NCBI RefSeq assembly: GCF_024391045.1
Contig: NZ_JANFCZ010000003.1
Location: 186,001-250,000 of the forward strand
Direction: 5' to 3'
From: Pseudarthrobacter sulfonivorans
Lineage (GTDB): Bacteria; Actinomycetota; Actinomycetes; Actinomycetales; Micrococcaceae
Length of the DNA stretch: 64,000 bases
Numbering within the stretch: the stretch's first letter is position 1; every line of letters begins with the position of its first letter. The notes under the pieces are model-generated. The model was not told the origin of the DNA, searched no databases, and saw only the letters and a list, made by a program, of their open reading frames with translations. This document shows positions 36,805 to 47,337 of this stretch, one piece after another. Position numbers and translations under genes: made by a program.

Positions 36805-38013
36805 GTGAATGACATCCTCCCCATTATTCTGTCCATCCTTGCTGCCCTGGTGGTTATTGGCGGGCTGATCCCGGTCCTGGTGAAGACGCGGAAGAACATC
36901 AGGCAGTACCCGGAGACGCGGGACGCCAACGATCCGGTCGCCCGCCAGGGCGGGGGTACGCTGCTGGAGGACGCGCCCGTGGTTCCGGCGGAACGGCAGG
37001 CGCCCGCCGGCGTCGACCTGGAGGACCTCGAAACAGTTGACGTCCCGGACGACGTCGCGGGCCTCGAAACCATCCCGGTCGAGACCCCGCTCCCGGTGGC
37101 CGGACGCCTCACCCGCCTTCGGGAGCGACTGGTCCGGTCCAACAACATCCTGGGCAAGGGGCTGCTGGCCCTGCTCTCCAGTGACAAGATCGACGAAAAT
37201 GTCTGGGACGAAGTTGAGGAAACCCTCCTGCTGGCGGACCTGGGCACCGAACCCACCACGCAGCTGGTTGACGCCCTGCGCGAACGAGTGAAGGTCCTTG
37301 GCACCCGGACCCCCGAGCAGGTCAAGGCACTGCTTCGTGAGGAACTCATCAAACTTGTGGACCCGACCATGGACCGCAGCCTGCAAACCCAGCGGCACGG
37401 CGACAAACCGGCCATTGTCCTGGTGGTTGGCGTCAACGGCGTGGGCAAAACCACCACGGTGGGCAAGCTCGCCCGCGTCCTCGTGGCCGAGGACAAAGAC
37501 GTCCTGCTGGGCGCGGCGGACACCTTCCGCGCTGCCGCGGCGGAGCAGCTGGCCACCTGGGGACAGCGTGTGGGGGTACCCACCGTAAAGTCCGACGTCG
37601 ACGGCGCAGACCCCGCGTCCGTCGCCTATGAGGCGGTCAAGGCAGGCATCGACCAGGAAGTCGACGTCGTCATGATCGACACAGCCGGGCGCCTGCAGAA
37701 CAAGACCGGCTTGATGGACGAACTCGGCAAGGTCAAGCGCGTCATTGAAAAGCTGGCCGAAGTGGACGAGGTGCTGCTGGTACTTGACGCCACCACCGGC
37801 CAGAACGGCCTCAACCAGGCCCGGGTCTTCGCCGAAGTGGTGAACATCAGCGGCATCGTCCTGACCAAGCTCGACGGCACCGCCAAGGGCGGCATCGTGG
37901 TGGCCATCCAAAAGACCCTCGGTGTGCCGGTGAAGCTCATTGGCCTGGGCGAAGGAGCCGACGACCTGGCACCGTTCGACGCCGAAGGCTTTGTGGACGC
38001 ACTGCTGAACTGA
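36805..38013 (+). CDS. ftsY: Signal recognition particle receptor FtsY
   Basis: The 402-residue SRP-GTPase starts at GTG with MNDILPIILSILAALVVIGG, one N-terminal membrane anchor, followed by an acidic linker to about residue 95. The NG domain carries GVNGVGKTT (about 209-217), DTAGRLQNK and TKLDGTAKGG. It docks ribosome-SRP complexes at the membrane; the Ffh partner is at 42797. Its 3' end faces an MFS gene across a long inverted repeat. Confidence 0.97.
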   Translation: MNDILPIILSILAALVVIGGLIPVLVKTRKNIRQYPETRDANDPVARQGGGTLLEDAPVVPAERQAPAGVDLEDLETVDVPDDVAGLETIPVETPLPVAGRLTRLRERLVRSNNILGKGLLALLSSDKIDENVWDEVEETLLLADLGTEPTTQLVDALRERVKVLGTRTPEQVKALLREELIKLVDPTMDRSLQTQRHGDKPAIVLVVGVNGVGKTTTVGKLARVLVAEDKDVLLGAADTFRAAAAEQLATWGQRVGVPTVKSDVDGADPASVAYEAVKAGIDQEVDVVMIDTAGRLQNKTGLMDELGKVKRVIEKLAEVDEVLLVLDATTGQNGLNQARVFAEVVNISGIVLTKLDGTAKGGIVVAIQKTLGVPVKLIGLGEGADDLAPFDAEGFVDALLN

Positions 38014-38025
38014 TCCCGGCTCCGA

Positions 38026-38088
38026 CATCGAGGGGTGAGCTTTCACCGCTAAGCGCACGCTTTAGCGGTGAAAGCTCACCCCTCGATG
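38026..38088. repeat. Long inverted repeat between ftsY and MFS gene, covering the MFS stop
   Basis: Arms at 38026-38055 and 38058-38088 pair over 30 bases with a single-base bulge and a two-base loop, so the element is almost a 63-base palindrome. Its right arm contains the last codons and the TGA stop of the convergent MFS gene (stop at 38076-38078). It probably ends both messages. TTTTA follows on the plus side (38091-38095). Confidence 0.8.
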
Positions 38089-39299
38089 CGTTTTATGGGC
38101 TCGCGCGTGACTGACCAGCAGGCTGCCGCCACCACCAGGACAGCGCCGGTGACCCCAAAGGCCCAGCCGTAGCCCAGCCGGTCCGCCAGGACTCCCACCA
38201 GGACCGGGCCGGCAATGGTGCCGATGTCTGTCGTCATCTGGTACGCGGCCAGGACTTTCCCGCCGGACCGCTCGTTCCCGATAACATCCGCGACGGCGGC
38301 CTGCTGGGCGGGGCCCAGGAGGCCCGAACCCACGCCGGCCACGGCGGAGGCAGCCAGGAACCAGCCCAGCTCGGCGGTGAATCCTATGCCGGCCGTCGCC
38401 ACCCCTGCCACAAGAAGCCCGGCCAGCATCATCGGCTTGCGGCCCAGGCTGTCGGCCAGCCGTCCGGAAAATGTCAGTGCCGCCGCGTTTCCGCCGGCAA
38501 ACACGGCCAAGGCCAGTCCGGCGGTTTCAGGACCGGCACCGAGCACCGCAACGGCAAAGAGCGGAACGGTGGCCATCCGGACCCCGAATGTTGCCCACCC
38601 GTTGGCAAAGCTGGACACCAGCACCGAGCGGTAGGCACCCACACCGAGGGCGTCGCCAAAACGCATCGCGGGGGTCCTGTCGCCGGCAGAGCGCGCTGAA
38701 GACGGTGTGTGGCTGAGCTGGGTTTGCACCACAATGGCAGCCAGCACCAGCGCGGCGGCGTAGCACAGGAACGGTACCCGCAGCCCGAACCCGGCCAGCA
38801 GGCCGCCCACCACCGGGCCCAGGACACTGCCCACCAGGAACGCGGAAGCGTAAGCCCCGGACACCCGGCCACGGCTTTCCGGCGGTGCCAGCCGCACCAC
38901 CAGCGCCATGGAAGCCACGGTAAACATCACGGACCCCACCCCACCGAGGCCGCGGAAAACCAGCAGCTGCCAATAGTTCTGGGCGAAGGCGCAGGCCGCC
39001 GTCGAGACTGCCACGATGAGCAGGCCGGACACATAGACGGGGCGTTCGCCGAGCCGGCCGATCAGGGCACCGCCGGCCGGTGCGAACACCAGGCGCATGA
39101 AAGCGAAGATGCTTACGATCACCGCGGCGGCCGTCGCGCCGACGTCGAATGTTGTGGCAAATTGCGGCAGCACGGGTGCAACGAGGCCGAAACCCAGGGC
39201 GATGAGGAAGGCGGCGGCAAGCATCACCTTGACGTCGCGCGGCAGCCCGGGCCGGTCCGGGCGGACGAGGGCGCGAATCCTTGATGTGGCGCGGCTCAA
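38076..39299 (-). CDS. MFS transporter, drug-efflux type
   Basis: This major facilitator has about 407 residues and 12 membrane segments. ALIGRLGERPVYVSGLL and RLADSLGRKPMMLAGLL are the paired loop signatures, and GSVLGPVVGGLLAGFG is motif C of the DHA1 antiporter group, so proton-coupled efflux is likely. The frame can be extended to 39458 but the first 53 residues do not look like an MFS N-terminus. TTG 39299 is chosen. It is overlapped by the stop of a seven-codon mini-ORF (39316-39296) that has a better ribosome site. The start is therefore uncertain, the family is not. Confidence 0.85.
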   Translation of the reverse strand: MSRATSRIRALVRPDRPGLPRDVKVMLAAAFLIALGFGLVAPVLPQFATTFDVGATAAAVIVSIFAFMRLVFAPAGGALIGRLGERPVYVSGLLIVAVSTAACAFAQNYWQLLVFRGLGGVGSVMFTVASMALVVRLAPPESRGRVSGAYASAFLVGSVLGPVVGGLLAGFGLRVPFLCYAAALVLAAIVVQTQLSHTPSSARSAGDRTPAMRFGDALGVGAYRSVLVSSFANGWATFGVRMATVPLFAVAVLGAGPETAGLALAVFAGGNAAALTFSGRLADSLGRKPMMLAGLLVAGVATAGIGFTAELGWFLAASAVAGVGSGLLGPAQQAAVADVIGNERSGGKVLAAYQMTTDIGTIAGPVLVGVLADRLGYGWAFGVTGAVLVVAAACWSVTREPIKRIEG

Positions 39300-39354
39300 A
39301 GGGCGGCTGCCGTCATAGTGCTGGTTTCCTTGCAGGGCAGTGGGCGCGGGGCCG

Positions 39355-39392
39355 GTGGAAGTGGTGAAACATAACCGTAACAAGCCAGATAT
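39355..39392 (+). promoter_or_regulatory. GlnR-like binding site upstream of amt
   Basis: The segment reads GTGGA-n6-GAAAC-n6-GTAAC-n6-GATAT, which follows the actinobacterial GlnR box pattern (GTnAC-n6-GAAAC repeated). The two middle half-sites match perfectly, the outer ones partly. It lies about 150 bases before the amt ATG. Regulator identity is inferred; no glnR or amtR gene is in the window. Confidence 0.45.
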
Positions 39393-39418
39393 GCACCATT
39401 TACTTCCTAGAGGTTGTT

Positions 39419-39434
39419 GTAACAAACCAGCAAT
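39419..39434 (+). promoter_or_regulatory. Second GTAAC half-site cluster upstream of amt
   Basis: GTAACAAACCAGCAAT repeats the first site's GTAACAAGCCAGATAT with three differences. The two GTAAC cores are 42 bases apart, four helical turns, so one protein complex could bind both on the same DNA face. Confidence 0.4.
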
Positions 39435-39543
39435 GAAATACCTCAGCGGTAGAAACACGGCACGGACAAACTCTTTTCAGGACGCAAAAGGCGTTGGCAG
39501 GCGGAACACATCCGCAGCATCGATGAGAGGGAGGACGTGCACC

Positions 39544-40893
39544 ATGGAACTTACCGCAGGTCACGTATGGCTCATGGTGGCAGCAGCACTCGTGCTGTTC
39601 ATGACACCGGGTCTGGCATTTTTCTACGGCGGCATGACACGTGCCAAAGCTGCGCTGAACATGATGATGATGAGCTTCATCTCCATTGGCATGGTCGGAG
39701 TGGTCTGGGTGCTCTGGGGCGCTTCGATGAGCTCCGGCGAAGGCTTCATCCAGATCGTCGGAAACCCGTTCGCCACCTTCGGCCTTGAAGGCATCACCAG
39801 CCCGGACGGCCTCATCAAGGTCGGCTACGCGGCTACCTTCGCCATCATCACCGTGGCACTGATCAGCGGCGCCATCGCCGACCGCGCCAAGTTCGGCGCC
39901 TGGACTGTCTTTGTGCCCGTCTGGGTCACGCTGGTCTACTGCCCCTTGGCGTACATGATCTGGGGCGGCGGGCTGTTCGGCCCCGAGGGCGCCATTGGAC
40001 AGGCGCTCGGCCCTGCCATCGACTTCGCCGGCGGCACGGTGGTCCACATCAACGCCGGCGTCGCGGCCCTCATCCTCGTCCTCATCATCGGCAACCGCCG
40101 CGGCTTCGGCAAAGACCCGAACCACCGCCCCCACAACATCCCGTTCGTCATGCTGGGCGCAGCCATCCTCTGGTTCGGCTGGTTCGGCTTCAACGCCGGT
40201 GCCGCTACCACCGCCGAGCAGGGCGGCCTGATCTGGATCAACACGCTGGCAGCTCCCGCCGCGGCCATGCTGGGCTGGCTCGTTACCGAACGCATCCGCG
40301 ACGGCCACCCCACCTCCCTGGGTGCCGCCTCCGGTGTGGTCGCGGGCCTCGTGGCCATCACCCCGGCCTGTGCCAACGTCAGCCCTGTCGGTGCCCTCGG
40401 CCTCGGTGTGGTCGCCGGCGTGGCTTCCGCCCTGGCCGTCGGACTCAAGTTCCGCTGGGGCTTTGATGACTCCCTGGACGTTGTCGGCGTCCACCTGGTC
40501 TCCGGCATCATCGGCACGGTTGCCCTGGGCTTCATCGCCCTGCCCACCGACGGTGTGGGCGGCGGCCTCTTCTACGGCGGCGGATTCGCCCAGCTGTGGG
40601 CCCAGCTCGCAGCGGCCGGCATCGCCATTGCCTACTCGGCGATCCTCACCTCGATCATCGCGCTGGCCATCCACAAGACCATGGGCTTCCGCGTCTCGCA
40701 GGAGCAGGAAACGGTGGGCGTGGACCTCAGCCTGCACGCCGAGACGGCATACGAATTCGGTGTTGGGGGCCAGGGCGGCAGCTTCCAGCCCCTGCACGAA
40801 TTGATCACCGGGAAGTCCAAGGCCAGTGAAGCTGAACTGTCCGGAGCCCGGAAGACGGAGCCGGCTGCCGGCAAGGAAAGCGTGGAAGCATGA
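39544..40893 (+). CDS. amt: Ammonium transporter
   Basis: This 449-residue Amt/Mep channel has 11 membrane segments. The start is ATG 39544, ten bases after GGGAGGA. MTPGLAFFYGGMTRAKAALNMMM at the N-terminus (shown only in part: FFYGGMTRAK), the signature DFAGGTVVHINAG with the pore histidine, and the second histidine in VVGVHLVSG are all present. A C-terminal cytosolic tail of about 50 residues can contact GlnK. It is followed by glnK with a 4-base overlap. Likely induced at low nitrogen. Confidence 0.97.
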   Translation: MELTAGHVWLMVAAALVLFMTPGLAFFYGGMTRAKAALNMMMMSFISIGMVGVVWVLWGASMSSGEGFIQIVGNPFATFGLEGITSPDGLIKVGYAATFAIITVALISGAIADRAKFGAWTVFVPVWVTLVYCPLAYMIWGGGLFGPEGAIGQALGPAIDFAGGTVVHINAGVAALILVLIIGNRRGFGKDPNHRPHNIPFVMLGAAILWFGWFGFNAGAATTAEQGGLIWINTLAAPAAAMLGWLVTERIRDGHPTSLGAASGVVAGLVAITPACANVSPVGALGLGVVAGVASALAVGLKFRWGFDDSLDVVGVHLVSGIIGTVALGFIALPTDGVGGGLFYGGGFAQLWAQLAAAGIAIAYSAILTSIIALAIHKTMGFRVSQEQETVGVDLSLHAETAYEFGVGGQGGSFQPLHELITGKSKASEAELSGARKTEPAAGKESVEA

Positions 40894-41228
40894 AATTAAT
40901 TACAGCCATCGTCCGCCCGGAGAAGCTGGAAGCCATCCGGGAAGGCCTCGAGGCGTACGGAGTTCAGGGACTGACGGTCAGTGCGGCCAGCGGCTATGGT
41001 CGCCAGCGCGGATACACCGAGGTGTACCGCGGCGCCGAGTACAACGTGGACCTCCTGCCCAAGATCCGGGTGGAAGTACTGGCCACTGACGAACAGGCTG
41101 ATGACATCCTCGACGTCATCATCGCCAGCTCCAACACCGGACGGGCAGGCGACGGCAAGGTATGGACGGTGGACGTCTTCGAGGCAGTCAGGGTCCGCAC
41201 CGGCGAACGCGGAGTGGCCGCGATCTAA
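40890..41228 (+). CDS. glnK: Nitrogen regulatory protein P-II (GlnK type)
   Basis: The 112-residue P-II protein begins MKLITAIVRPEKLEAI. The T-loop has Tyr51 in RGAEYNVDLLPK, which is adenylylated in actinobacteria. The B-loop is TGRAGDGKVW and the C-terminal signature VRVRTGERG. It senses 2-oxoglutarate and ATP/ADP and blocks Amt when nitrogen is ample. The ATG overlaps the amt stop. In related genomes glnD usually follows; here the next gene is a convergent G6PDH-like gene and no glnD is in the window. Confidence 0.97.
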   Translation: MKLITAIVRPEKLEAIREGLEAYGVQGLTVSAASGYGRQRGYTEVYRGAEYNVDLLPKIRVEVLATDEQADDILDVIIASSNTGRAGDGKVWTVDVFEAVRVRTGERGVAAI

Positions 41229-41248
41229 CGGCCGGGGCACCAGAGACA

Positions 41249-41301
41249 ATAACGGACAGAGCGGACAGGGAACCAGGTTCCCTGCCCGCTCTGTCCGTTA
41301 T
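41249..41301. repeat. Long inverted repeat between glnK and the G6PDH gene
   Basis: Two 26-base arms (41249-41274 and 41276-41301) pair with one mismatch around a single unpaired base, so the whole is a near-perfect 53-base palindrome. It fills the space between the convergent stops of glnK and the G6PDH gene, and no T tract is present. A bidirectional terminator is the simplest reading. Confidence 0.8.
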
Positions 41302-41304
41302 GAC

Positions 41305-42708
41305 TTACTCTGCCGGCACCGAACCCGGCCAGCCCGCCGGACCCGCCGATCCGGCGTCGTACTCTTCCAGCGGAACTGTACCGCGCTGCCAGGCCTTGAG
41401 CACCGGCTCAACGATCCGCCAACAGTCCTCAGCCGTATCCCCGCGGACCGACAGCAGGGGATCACCGTTCAGTACCCCCTCCAGCACTTCGCCGTATGGC
41501 AAGAGTTCGGAATCGCTGAGCTCCGCGTTCAGGGTGACCCGGCCCAGCGAGAAAATATTGCCCGGACCGTTGACGTCGACGTCGAACTGCAGGGTGTCCG
41601 GCCCGAATCCGATCCGCAGCTGGTTGGGGGAGTCCACGCCGGTGAATCCACCCGGAAGGTGCGGGACCGGGAGGAACGTGACAACAGCCTCCTTGCGTTT
41701 CTCGCCGAGGGCCTTGCCCGAGCGCAGGATGAAGGGGACTCCCTTCCAGCGCCAGTTGTCGATGTCCACCCGGACCTCTGCCAGGGTTTCCGTTTCCCGG
41801 GCCGGATCGACGCCCTGCTCATTGACATAGTCCGGGACTTTCTTGCCCGCGATCGAACCCGCTGTGTACCTGGCGCGGTGGGTGGATTTCGCGTAGGGGG
41901 CGCTGATGCTGCTGGCCCGCAGCACTGTTGCCACCGCGTCCCGCAGATCGCGCTCGCCGATGGTGGCAGGCGGCTCGATGGCCATCAACGCCATGATCTG
42001 CAGCAGGTGGCTCTGGATCATGTCCCGCAGCGCCCCGGCGGAGTCGTAATACCGTGCCCGCCCCTCCAGGGCCAGGTCCTCGTCGAAGACGATCTCCACC
42101 TTCTCAACGTGTTCACGGTTCCAGACCGGCTCCAGGAAATTGTTCGCGAACCGCAGGCCCAGGATGTTCAGTACGGTGGCTTTGCCCAGGAAATGGTCCA
42201 CCCGGTGGATGTGGTCCTCCGGCACGAGACCCGCGAGCGTGTGGTTCAGCGAGCGGGCCGACGCCTCACTGGAGCCAAAAGGCTTCTCCATGACCAGCCG
42301 GGTCCCGGGCGGCACCTGGTCGCGGTGCAGGGACTCGCAGGCCAGTTGGCTTATCCGGGGCGGCAAAGCGAAATAGATGGCGGTGGGTCCTTCCATGGTG
42401 GCCAGCAAGGCTGCCAGTGCACCGTCCGCGGTGACATCAACCTGATGGTAGGCGGTGGCTTTCTCCAGGGCTTTGAGCGCTTTCTTGCCGGCCGGGTCCG
42501 CTTCCTTCTCTGCGGCGGCGAAGCTGTCGTGGACCCGGGCCTGCCACTGGTCGGGGCTCCAGGCGTCGGAGCCGGCCCCCACCAAGGTCAGCCCCTCGGC
42601 ACGGCCTTTCGCCACCAGGCGGGCCAGGCCAGGAAGGAGCAGGCGGCCGGTCAGATCCCCGGAGGCACCCAGGATGAGCAGGGTTTTTACACTCGTTTGG
42701 CTCGTCAC
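41305..42708 (-). CDS. zwf: Glucose-6-phosphate dehydrogenase family protein
   Basis: The 467-residue enzyme oxidises glucose-6-phosphate to 6-phosphogluconolactone. It has LLILGASGDLTGRLLLPGL for NADP, VMEKPFGSS, and the active-site signature RVDHFLGKATVLN. The sequence is divergent and somewhat shorter than housekeeping Zwf (about 510 residues). Its position outside a tkt-tal-zwf-opcA cluster suggests a second isoform. GTG 42708 is used; CATGCT lies six bases upstream. It is divergent from ffh. Confidence 0.9.
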   Translation of the reverse strand: MTSQTSVKTLLILGASGDLTGRLLLPGLARLVAKGRAEGLTLVGAGSDAWSPDQWQARVHDSFAAAEKEADPAGKKALKALEKATAYHQVDVTADGALAALLATMEGPTAIYFALPPRISQLACESLHRDQVPPGTRLVMEKPFGSSEASARSLNHTLAGLVPEDHIHRVDHFLGKATVLNILGLRFANNFLEPVWNREHVEKVEIVFDEDLALEGRARYYDSAGALRDMIQSHLLQIMALMAIEPPATIGERDLRDAVATVLRASSISAPYAKSTHRARYTAGSIAGKKVPDYVNEQGVDPARETETLAEVRVDIDNWRWKGVPFILRSGKALGEKRKEAVVTFLPVPHLPGGFTGVDSPNQLRIGFGPDTLQFDVDVNGPGNIFSLGRVTLNAELSDSELLPYGEVLEGVLNGDPLLSVRGDTAEDCWRIVEPVLKAWQRGTVPLEEYDAGSAGPAGWPGSVPAE

Positions 42709-42796
42709 CTTGCCAGCATGCCATCATGCAGGCCCGTCTTGGTACCCTAGATAGTCGAGTCCCCCCTGTAACTCCACTGAAAGAAGTACGCGGCGC

Positions 42797-44377
42797 GTGT
42801 TCAATTCACTCTCTGACCGGTTGACAGCAACCTTCAAGAACCTCCGTGGCAAGGGCCGCCTCACCGAGGCTGATGTTGATGCCACAGTCCGCGAGATCCG
42901 CCGTGCCCTCCTGGATGCCGATGTTGCCGTGCCCGTGGTACGCGAGTTCACCGGCCGCGTCCGCGAACGTGCCCTGGGCGCCGAGGTCTCCGGCGCGCTG
43001 AACCCCAGCCAGCAGATCGTCAAGATCGTCAATGAAGAGCTGGTGGAGATCCTAGGCGGCGAGACCCGCCGCATCCGCCTCGCCAAGAACGGCCCCACCA
43101 TCATCATGCTGGCAGGCCTCCAGGGTGCGGGTAAGACCACCCTGGCCGGCAAGCTCTCCAAGTGGCTTAAGGCCCAGGGCCACAGCCCCATGCTGGTGGC
43201 CTGTGACCTCCAGCGCCCCAACGCCGTCACCCAGCTTCAGGTGGTGGGCAAGCGCGCCGGCGTTCCCGTGTTCGCGCCGCACCCGGGCGCCACGTCCACT
43301 GAGCTGGACCACCCCGCCGGTGACCCGGTTGCCGTAGCCCGTGCCGGCGTCGAGGAAGCCAAGCGCACCCTGCACGACGTCGTCATCGTTGACACCGCCG
43401 GCCGCCTTGGTGTTGATGCCGAGATGATGGAGCAGGCGCGCCAGATCCGCCGCGCCATCGTGCCCAACGAAGTCCTGTTCGTGATCGACTCGATGATCGG
43501 CCAGGACGCCGTGAACACGGCGATGGCTTTCGATGAAGGCGTCAACTTCACCGGCATCGTGCTGTCAAAGCTCGACGGCGACGCCCGCGGCGGTGCCGCG
43601 CTGTCCGTTGCGTCGGTCACCGGCAAGCCGGTGATGTTCGCGTCCACCGGTGAAGGTGTGGACGACTTTGAGCTCTTCCACCCGGACCGTATGGCCTCCC
43701 GCATCCTGGACATGGGTGACGTCCTTACGCTGATCGAGCAGGCCGAGAAGAACTGGGACAAGGACGAAGCAGCCCGGATGGCGAAGAAGTTCGCCGACCA
43801 GGAAGACTTCACCCTGGACGACTTCCTGGCGCAGATGCAGCAGATCCGCAACATGGGTTCAATGAAGAAGATGCTCATGATGATGCCGGGTGCGCAGAAC
43901 ATCCGCCAGCAGCTGGAGAACTTCGACGAGCGCGAGATCGACCGCGTGGAGGCGATCGTCCGTTCCATGACGCCGCACGAGCGCGTGGCTCCGAAAATCA
44001 TCAACGGCTCCCGCCGCGCACGCATCGCCAAGGGTTCGGGCGTGCACGTGTCGGAGGTCAACGGCCTGCTGGAACGTTTCGCCCAGGCGCAGAAGATGAT
44101 GAAGAAGATGGCCCAGGGCGGCATGCCGGGCATGCCCGGGATGCCAGGCCTGGGTGGCCCCGGCGGCGCACGGAAGGGCGGCAAGAACGCCCCGAAGAAG
44201 AAGGCACGTTCGGGCAACCCGGCCAAGGCCGCGCAGGAGCTCAAGGATGCCGAGGCCCGGCGTGCCGGGGCGGCGAAGGCCCTCCCCACAGGCGCGGCGT
44301 TCGGCCAGCAGTCCGGCGATTTTGATCCCTCGCAGCTGAACCTGCCCAAGGGCTTCGACAAGTTCCTCGGCAAGTAA
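42797..44377 (+). CDS. ffh: Signal recognition particle protein Ffh
   Basis: The 526-residue SRP GTPase starts at GTG (MFNSLSDRLTATFKNLRGKG). The N domain is followed by GLQGAGKTT (107-115), CDLQRPNAVTQL, DTAGRLGVD and SKLDGDARGG. The methionine-rich M domain (from about 330) binds 4.5S RNA and signal peptides; MMKKMAQGGMPGMPGMPGL is a flexible Gly/Met stretch. A basic C-terminal tail follows. It delivers nascent membrane proteins to FtsY (36805). It is followed by rpsP-trmD genes further on, a common linkage. Confidence 0.98.
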   Translation: MFNSLSDRLTATFKNLRGKGRLTEADVDATVREIRRALLDADVAVPVVREFTGRVRERALGAEVSGALNPSQQIVKIVNEELVEILGGETRRIRLAKNGPTIIMLAGLQGAGKTTLAGKLSKWLKAQGHSPMLVACDLQRPNAVTQLQVVGKRAGVPVFAPHPGATSTELDHPAGDPVAVARAGVEEAKRTLHDVVIVDTAGRLGVDAEMMEQARQIRRAIVPNEVLFVIDSMIGQDAVNTAMAFDEGVNFTGIVLSKLDGDARGGAALSVASVTGKPVMFASTGEGVDDFELFHPDRMASRILDMGDVLTLIEQAEKNWDKDEAARMAKKFADQEDFTLDDFLAQMQQIRNMGSMKKMLMMMPGAQNIRQQLENFDEREIDRVEAIVRSMTPHERVAPKIINGSRRARIAKGSGVHVSEVNGLLERFAQAQKMMKKMAQGGMPGMPGMPGLGGPGGARKGGKNAPKKKARSGNPAKAAQELKDAEARRAGAAKALPTGAAFGQQSGDFDPSQLNLPKGFDKFLGK

Positions 44378-44386
44378 TCACCCCCA

Positions 44387-44452
44387 CCCAACTGTGTAGC
44401 AGCACATGTCCTTATGAGGGCTCAGAACGACATGTGCTGCGACTCAGTTGGG
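44387..44452. repeat. Imperfect inverted repeat after ffh
   Basis: CCCAACTG (44387-44394) pairs with CAGTTGGG (44445-44452) and a 12-base arm (44399-44410) pairs with 44429-44440. They are separated by a 4x4 internal loop, with an 18-base apical loop. No T tract. It starts nine bases after the ffh stop and ends before the next gene's promoter, so a terminator role is likely. Confidence 0.7.
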
Positions 44453-44490
44453 ATGTCAGCGCCGTGGAAGCCGTGGAATAGGGTTGGGTC

Positions 44491-47223
<2,733 letters not shown>

Positions 47224-47256
47224 CTACCACAGCCCTTGACGACCGGGCAGAAACAC

Positions 47257-47285
47257 TTGAATTAAATTGAAGCTTCAAGTAAAAT
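47257..47285 (+). promoter_or_regulatory. Promoter of the VOC gene with an internal palindromic operator
   Basis: TTGAAT (47257-47262) and TAAAAT (47280-47285) are 17 bases apart. The spacer contains TTGAAGCTTCAA (47267-47278), a perfect 12-bp palindrome. An outer pair, ACTTGAA (47255-47261) and TTCAAGT (47274-47280), overlaps both boxes. MarR-type repressors commonly sit on such sites before ring-cleavage or quinone-response dioxygenase genes; the regulator is not in the window. Confidence 0.6.
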
Positions 47286-47337
47286 AAACACCAGAACGGC
47301 TTTCAAACCCGAAGGCCAATGGACCGGGAGCGTGCAC

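Noticed and set aside
44387..44452. The long hairpins as insertion sequence ends
   Set aside because: There is no transposase, no target duplication and no shared sequence among the five hairpins. Terminator-like use fits better.
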